Shown in pieces: positions 6,663 through 9,778 of a stretch of DNA of 9,778 nucleotides (position 1 is the first letter of the stretch; each line of letters begins with the position of its first letter). The notes under the pieces were generated by a model that saw only the letters and a program-made list of their open reading frames with translations, was not told where the DNA came from and searched no databases. A program made the translations under genes and the position numbers. Source of the stretch: an uncultured Eubacteriales bacterium (GTDB lineage Bacteria > Bacillota > Clostridia > Christensenellales > Aristaeellaceae); assembly GCA_900553295.1 (NCBI GenBank), contig USCR01000094.1:1-9778 (forward strand). Reading direction: 5' to 3'.

Positions 6663-6691
6663 TTGACGTGGACACACTCCCATGATATAAT
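6663..6691 (+). promoter_or_regulatory. Promoter of the serine tRNA operon
   Basis: TTGACG (6663-6668), a 17-base spacer and a perfect TATAAT (6686-6691). The start would be near 6698, about 16 bases before the first tRNA. Confidence 0.88.
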
Positions 6692-6713
6692 AATCTTCGC
6701 TGGTTCAAGGTGA

Positions 6714-6802
6714 GGAGAGATGGCCGAGCGGTTGAAGGCGCTGGTCTTGAAAACCAGTGATGTCGCAAGACACCGGGGGTTCGAATCCCTCTCTCTCCGC
6801 CA
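6714..6802 (+). tRNA. tRNA-Ser (anticodon TGA)
   Basis: Acceptor arms GGAGAGA (6714-6720) and TCTCTCC (6792-6798), discriminator G6799 typical of Ser, encoded CCA (6800-6802). The anticodon stem CTGGT/ACCAG closes CTTGAAA, giving TGA. The long variable arm is the class II feature of tRNA-Ser. Confidence 0.97.
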
Positions 6803-6822
6803 ACTACATACTTGCTTGACAT

Positions 6823-6910
6823 GGAGAAGTACCCAAGTGGCCGAAGGGGCTCCCCTGCTAAGGGAGTAGTGTGGGTAACCGCAGCCCGGGTTCAAATCCC
6901 GGCTTCTCCG
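6823..6910 (+). tRNA. tRNA-Ser (anticodon GCT)
   Basis: Acceptor arms GGAGAAG (6823-6829) and CTTCTCC (6903-6909), discriminator G6910, CCA not encoded. The anticodon stem CTCCC/GGGAG closes CTGCTAA, giving GCT for AGC/AGT codons. A long variable arm is present. It is co-transcribed with tRNA-Ser(TGA) 20 bases upstream. Confidence 0.97.
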
Positions 6911-6913
6911 CGT

Positions 6914-6953
6914 AAGAAAAGTCCTGCGTCTGAAAAGATGCGGGACTTTTCTT
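6914..6953 (+). terminator. Intrinsic terminator of the serine tRNA operon
   Basis: AAGAAAAGTCCTGCGTC (6914-6930) pairs with GATGCGGGACTTTTCTT (6937-6953) through two G-T pairs around a six-base loop. The T-rich 3' arm serves as the U-tract. Confidence 0.85.
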
Positions 6954-6960
6954 TGCGTTA

Positions 6961-7140
6961 AAACGCCGGGGAAAGTTTCGTAGGAACCGCGCCTCCGCTG
7001 ATTTTTATGCGCATCGGGCAGCTTTGCCGACGGGGCGGAGGATTGCCTTTCCTTGCCAATGCGATTTCTTGTAGATTCAGGCGGATGCTGGCTGACGGAA
7101 TGCACTTTCTCCCAGATGACGCATAGCGCTTTTTCGGCAT
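6961..7140. other. Gene-free stretch with inverted repeats
   Basis: No reading frame here has a binding site or recognisable protein. CCTCCGC (6992-6998) can pair with GCGGAGG (7035-7041) around an inner TCGGGCA/TGCCGA hairpin. The rest (7042-7140) shows nothing I can name. It lies between two convergent transcription units, after the serine tRNA terminator and before the lipoprotein terminator. Confidence 0.45.
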
Positions 7141-7141
7141 A

Positions 7142-7173
7142 CAAAACCGGCCCTATCAGATGCAGGGCCGGTT
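7142..7173 (-). terminator. Terminator of the lipoprotein gene
   Basis: AACCGGCCCT (7145-7154) and AGGGCCGGTT (7164-7173) form a perfect ten-base stem. Read on the minus strand it ends in TTTTGT. It lies about 50 bases beyond the lipoprotein stop codon. Confidence 0.82.
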
Positions 7174-7225
7174 CAGGGAAATTCATTGGAGAAGGGCGGG
7201 CCAACCCTGCGGGGATTGGGTGCCG

Positions 7226-9400
7226 TTATTGTTCCTCCAAACGGCTCATTTCCAACGCGCGCTCCACTTCCTGCAGGAATTGATCCATGGAGATTTCCTG
7301 GCGCAGATAGCGCTGGTACAGCGTGCGAATGGACTCGCTCTTTTGCATGTAAAATTGATTGTAATCGGTGCAGACCATGCCTGCCTGGGCGCGGTTCACA
7401 TTGTCCAAGGACGCGGTGGTAATCTCATAGCGCATGTTCAGCGAAGGAATGAAGGATTCCCGATAATCTTCCCATGCGCTTTGGATTTTCCGGCGCTGGG
7501 CTTCATCGGTGCAGGCGTCGTAGCGGGCCTGATAGTCGGCTTCTTCCACGGCCAACTGTTCCAGGGTCTTGTGGTAGCTGGCGTATTCCACAGGAACGCG
7601 GGCATCCGGGAGGACAACGGCCCGGCTGTGGGGCTCCAGACCAGTCAGCAGCGCTTCCACCAGGCGGATGGCCTCCTCCTGCTGGGCAGAACCGGCGTTG
7701 ACCATCAGGATGCCTTGATGGACGGGATAAAGCGCGCCCGCTTCCGCCGTCCAGGACAGGGGAAGCAATTCGCAGCCGCAGTTTAACCCGGCGTCCCCAT
7801 CACCGGTGATCATCTCATAGCCCATGATCAGCAACCGCCGGGGTTCGCCTTCCGCTGTGTAGAGGGAAGAATCCCGCTCCTGGAGCTGCGTCAGCAGCGG
7901 GGTAAGCGCATCCACACGCGCCAATAGCGCACGGAATTCCGGGGTATCCAGGGTCGCAGGGATGCCTTCCAGGGCGCAGAAGGCCAGCTGCTGCTCAGTA
8001 AGTGCGCGCAGCATCGCATCCCGGTCGCTCAGCGCGGGGGCGAGGACGCCCAGCAGGGAGATGTTCTCCGCCTCCAGGCGCGGGTCATCGGCCCAGGCTT
8101 CCAGGAAGTCCAGCAGGGAAGCCCAATCCTGAGGCCATTCTTCCCGGGGAATACCCAGGTTTTGCGCAATTTCAGGCTGTATACCAAACAGCATCTGGGA
8201 AAAAATGGCGTAGTACGGTACGCCGTAAATTTTCCCATCCCGGCAGAAGCGCTCTGCCAGACGGGGTTCCATGCGCTCCACCAGGGAGGCAATCACACTG
8301 CTGCCGCTCAGGTCGGCACAGTAGCCCTTTTGGATCATGTCCTCCAACAGCTCCAGATTTTCCAAACCGAGGATGTCCGCGGCGCTTCCTGCGTGAAAGC
8401 TTTGCAGGAACGCTTCCCCGGTGATGGTCTCGTAGCTGGTCAGGGCAATGTTCAGCCGGGGATTTGCCAGCTGGTAGGCGCTGAGCGTCTCCCGGCAATA
8501 CAGCTCGAACTGCGGGCAGGAGATAGTCAGGGACGCGATGCTGCCCGCGGGGGCATGGAGATCGTAAACCAACAGCATGTTGCCGCCATACAGCCCATAG
8601 CATCCGTCAGAGGTTACGGCGGCACAAGCGCTCCCGCGCATTTGCCTCCAGGAAAGGTAACCGGCCTGTTCGGCCTTGCCCTGACGGCTCACCCGCCATA
8701 TACCGCCGGGACGCGCCAGATAGATGCTGTCCGTGGCGGCGTAATAGGCCAGTCCCGCGCCCTCCGTGCCTTCCAGGGTGGCCAGAGGGGTTTGCTGGCC
8801 GGTGGCGGGGTCCAGTATGCGCAGCTCCAGTGCGAGGGCTCCCTGGCACAGCAGCAGTACCTTGCCGTCCTTGTAGGCACACAGATCCAGTACGCCGCTT
8901 TTCTCCACCAGGGCGGCTTCGCCTCCCGTTAGGGAATATACATAGCAGCTGCCGGCACGGCTCATGCCCATGGCGTTCTGGTGCATCGCCGTAAGCCACG
9001 TGCCGCTGACCACACCCTTGGACAAATAGCCTGCCTGGTCCGGGATGACGATGTGCCCCAGCGGCTGCAGCGCAGCGCTATCTGCACCCAGCTCCATGGT
9101 ATGGACCGTATCCTGCGCGTCCAGGACATAAAGCCTGTCTCCGCCTAGCAGCCGGTAGCTGCCATCCGGTAACGGACAGGCGGTGGTGGAATCCGATGTA
9201 CGGGGATGAATGGAAGCCGGACCGGCAACCGTTTGCAGCACAAAGGCTTCGTCCATGGCAGTCAGGCCGTAATCATATACGCCCTCCGTCCCGCTGAAGT
9301 TTTTGATCCATAGCAGTCCCGCCGTCTCCTGCTGCTTGGCGCAGGATGCTAGGCAAAGCAGCAAGGGTAACAGCAGCCATAGGCGCCAAATTTTTTTCAT
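7226..9400 (-). CDS. Lipoprotein: N-terminal propeller-like region fused to a solute-binding-protein domain
   Basis: A 724-residue predicted lipoprotein. The signal peptide MKKIWRLWLLLPLLLCLASC ends in lipobox LASC, with the lipidated Cys at 20, so it should be anchored outside the membrane. Residues about 30-290 contain repeated short strands around aspartates and glycines (for example DGSYRLLGGDRLYVLD and KDGKVLLLC), resembling a beta-propeller. Residues about 292-600 look like a family-1 extracellular solute-binding domain: a LYCRETLSAYQLANPRLNI start, DILGLENLELLEDMIQKGYCADLS, and FCRDGKIYGVPYY. The C-terminal 120 residues are helical and charged. No ABC permease or ATPase gene is adjacent, so it may be an orphan sensor or scavenger rather than a transporter subunit. 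ATG 9400 follows AGGCGGTG; an in-frame GTG at 9409 is the alternative start. Domain boundaries are my reading by eye. Confidence 0.8.
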   Translation of the reverse strand: MKKIWRLWLLLPLLLCLASCAKQQETAGLLWIKNFSGTEGVYDYGLTAMDEAFVLQTVAGPASIHPRTSDSTTACPLPDGSYRLLGGDRLYVLDAQDTVHTMELGADSAALQPLGHIVIPDQAGYLSKGVVSGTWLTAMHQNAMGMSRAGSCYVYSLTGGEAALVEKSGVLDLCAYKDGKVLLLCQGALALELRILDPATGQQTPLATLEGTEGAGLAYYAATDSIYLARPGGIWRVSRQGKAEQAGYLSWRQMRGSACAAVTSDGCYGLYGGNMLLVYDLHAPAGSIASLTISCPQFELYCRETLSAYQLANPRLNIALTSYETITGEAFLQSFHAGSAADILGLENLELLEDMIQKGYCADLSGSSVIASLVERMEPRLAERFCRDGKIYGVPYYAIFSQMLFGIQPEIAQNLGIPREEWPQDWASLLDFLEAWADDPRLEAENISLLGVLAPALSDRDAMLRALTEQQLAFCALEGIPATLDTPEFRALLARVDALTPLLTQLQERDSSLYTAEGEPRRLLIMGYEMITGDGDAGLNCGCELLPLSWTAEAGALYPVHQGILMVNAGSAQQEEAIRLVEALLTGLEPHSRAVVLPDARVPVEYASYHKTLEQLAVEEADYQARYDACTDEAQRRKIQSAWEDYRESFIPSLNMRYEITTASLDNVNRAQAGMVCTDYNQFYMQKSESIRTLYQRYLRQEISMDQFLQEVERALEMSRLEEQ

Positions 9401-9435
9401 AGCGTTCACCGCCTCTGAATGTTGTTCTTTTGATA

Positions 9436-9453
9436 TATGCTGGATTCAGCATA
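9436..9453. promoter_or_regulatory. Palindromic operator candidate at the lipoprotein promoter
   Basis: TATGCTG (9436-9442) and CAGCATA (9447-9453) are perfect inverted arms around GATT. The right arm covers the -10 of the minus-strand promoter and the left arm covers the predicted start. The placement fits a repressor site. No regulator gene is visible in the window. Confidence 0.55.
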
Positions 9454-9476
9454 AGGGAAAGCCTTTTATTTGTCAA
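9448..9476 (-). promoter_or_regulatory. Promoter of the lipoprotein gene
   Basis: On the minus strand a perfect TTGACA (9476-9471), a 17-base spacer and TATGCT (9453-9448; four of six matches) precede the gene. The start would be near 9441, about 40 bases before ATG 9400. Confidence 0.72.
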
Positions 9477-9504
9477 GGCGCGCATGTATGGCAAGGACGC
9501 AAAC

Positions 9505-9534
9505 AAAAAAACCGGCCCTGTTGGATGCAGGGCC
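9505..9534 (-). terminator. Strong minus-strand terminator with no gene before it in the window
   Basis: GGCCCTG (9534-9528) and CAGGGCC (9520-9514) form a seven-base stem on the minus strand, followed by GG and seven T (9511-9505). It would end minus-strand transcription coming from the right, yet no coding region is seen in 9535-9778. Confidence 0.8.
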
Positions 9535-9540
9535 AGCAGA

Positions 9541-9729
9541 CTGACAAAAACTCCCAGGAGGTGTCGGAGGAGCCGCAACCCCTCTGACTTTCATTCGTGT
9601 AAGCCGGCTTTTCTGGCTTCGCGGGTTGTTGATTTTGCGTTCAAAATCAATTCCTTACAAATTCGGGCGACCTCTGGTTGAACGAATTTGCTTTCTCGAA
9701 AAAGTGGCGTTTGCCACTTTTTCGACACG
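9541..9729. other. Hairpin-dense gene-free element (candidate structured RNA or repeat)
   Basis: Perfect hairpins follow one another: AAGCC/GGCTT (9601-9605, 9615-9619), TTGATTTTG/CAAAATCAA (9629-9637, 9642-9650), CAAATTCG/CGAATTTG (9658-9665, 9683-9690) and CGAAAAAGTGGC/GCCACTTTTTCG (9697-9708, 9713-9724). CGTGT (9596-9600) and ACACG (9725-9729) could close them into one junction. Short frames crossing it have no binding site or family resemblance. It could be a non-coding RNA ending at the 9505-9534 terminator, or a dispersed repeat. I do not recognise a named family. Confidence 0.45.
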
Positions 9730-9732
9730 CTG

Positions 9733-9769
9733 AAACGGGCCCTGCTGTCAGATACAGCGGGGCCCGTTT
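9733..9769. terminator. Strong symmetrical hairpin at the right edge
   Basis: AAACGGGCCCTGCTGT (9733-9748) pairs with ACAGCGGGGCCCGTTT (9754-9769) with one G-T pair around CAGAT. The A/T ends give only three T on either strand, so termination is plausible but weak. The gene it serves would lie outside the window, or it belongs to the structured element to its left. Confidence 0.5.
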
Positions 9770-9778
9770 CCGTGCTGT

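Noticed and set aside
6816..6821. TTGACA between the two serine tRNAs as a second promoter
   Set aside because: A -10 at the right distance would fall inside tRNA-Ser(GCT), and none is present. The shared TTGCTTGAC with the upstream promoter may be a duplication relic.
7160..7786. Plus-strand open frame of 208 codons over the lipoprotein gene's 3' end
   Set aside because: It is a shadow antisense to the lipoprotein, whose signal peptide, lipobox, promoter and terminator are all consistent on the minus strand.
9430..9681. Small plus-strand frames across the right-edge element
   Set aside because: No ribosome binding site or recognisable domain, and they cross a terminator and several perfect hairpins, so coding is unlikely.

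Overview
The window looks like chromosomal DNA from a GC-rich member of the Clostridia (Firmicutes), probably an uncultured gut-type lineage. This rests on a T-box leader in front of leuS, strong AGGAGG-type ribosome binding sites, near-consensus sigma-A promoters with 17-base spacers, several intrinsic terminators, a DUF3793 gene next to a short flavodoxin, and a lipobox-bearing solute-binding lipoprotein. No phage, transposase or CRISPR array is visible. Genus cannot be fixed from the sequence alone.

Layout, left to right. Bases 1-159 (minus) hold the N-terminal 53 codons of an AT-rich ribonuclease HI gene that runs off the window. Divergently, a TTGACA/TATATT promoter (246-274) drives a seven-gene tRNA operon, Pro-Glu-Met-Asp-Phe-Gly-Cys (304-889), closed by an intrinsic terminator. 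A second promoter (990-1018) starts a T-box leader (about 1029-1253) that controls leucyl-tRNA synthetase (1277-3694). After a hairpin come nanE and nanK (3782-5418), the epimerase and kinase that handle N-acetylmannosamine in sialic acid or amino-sugar catabolism.

The most interesting regulatory DNA is at 5415-5515. A strong promoter overlaps the nanK stop codon, a perfect 38-base palindrome followed by a T-run sits on its start point, and two 16-base GTTAGAAT...CTAAC sites lie about 49 bases apart. This serves a two-gene unit, a DUF3793 protein (5560-6120) and a flavodoxin (6160-6567). The pairing and the operators suggest metal (iron?) control, but the regulator is not in the window.

Next is a second tRNA operon, Ser(TGA)-Ser(GCT), with its own promoter and terminator (6663-6953), then about 180 bases without a gene. 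On the minus strand, 7226-9400 encodes a 724-residue lipoprotein that appears to join an N-terminal propeller-like region to a C-terminal family-1-type solute-binding domain. It has its own promoter with a palindrome over the -10 and its own terminator. The last 280 bases contain no credible gene but are dense in hairpins. On the minus strand they end in a strong terminator nearly identical to that of the lipoprotein gene, so a structured non-coding RNA or a dispersed repeat is possible there.

Functionally the left two thirds serve translation (tRNAs, LeuRS) and amino-sugar use. The right third holds a probable metal-responsive redox unit and an envelope sensor or solute-binding lipoprotein.
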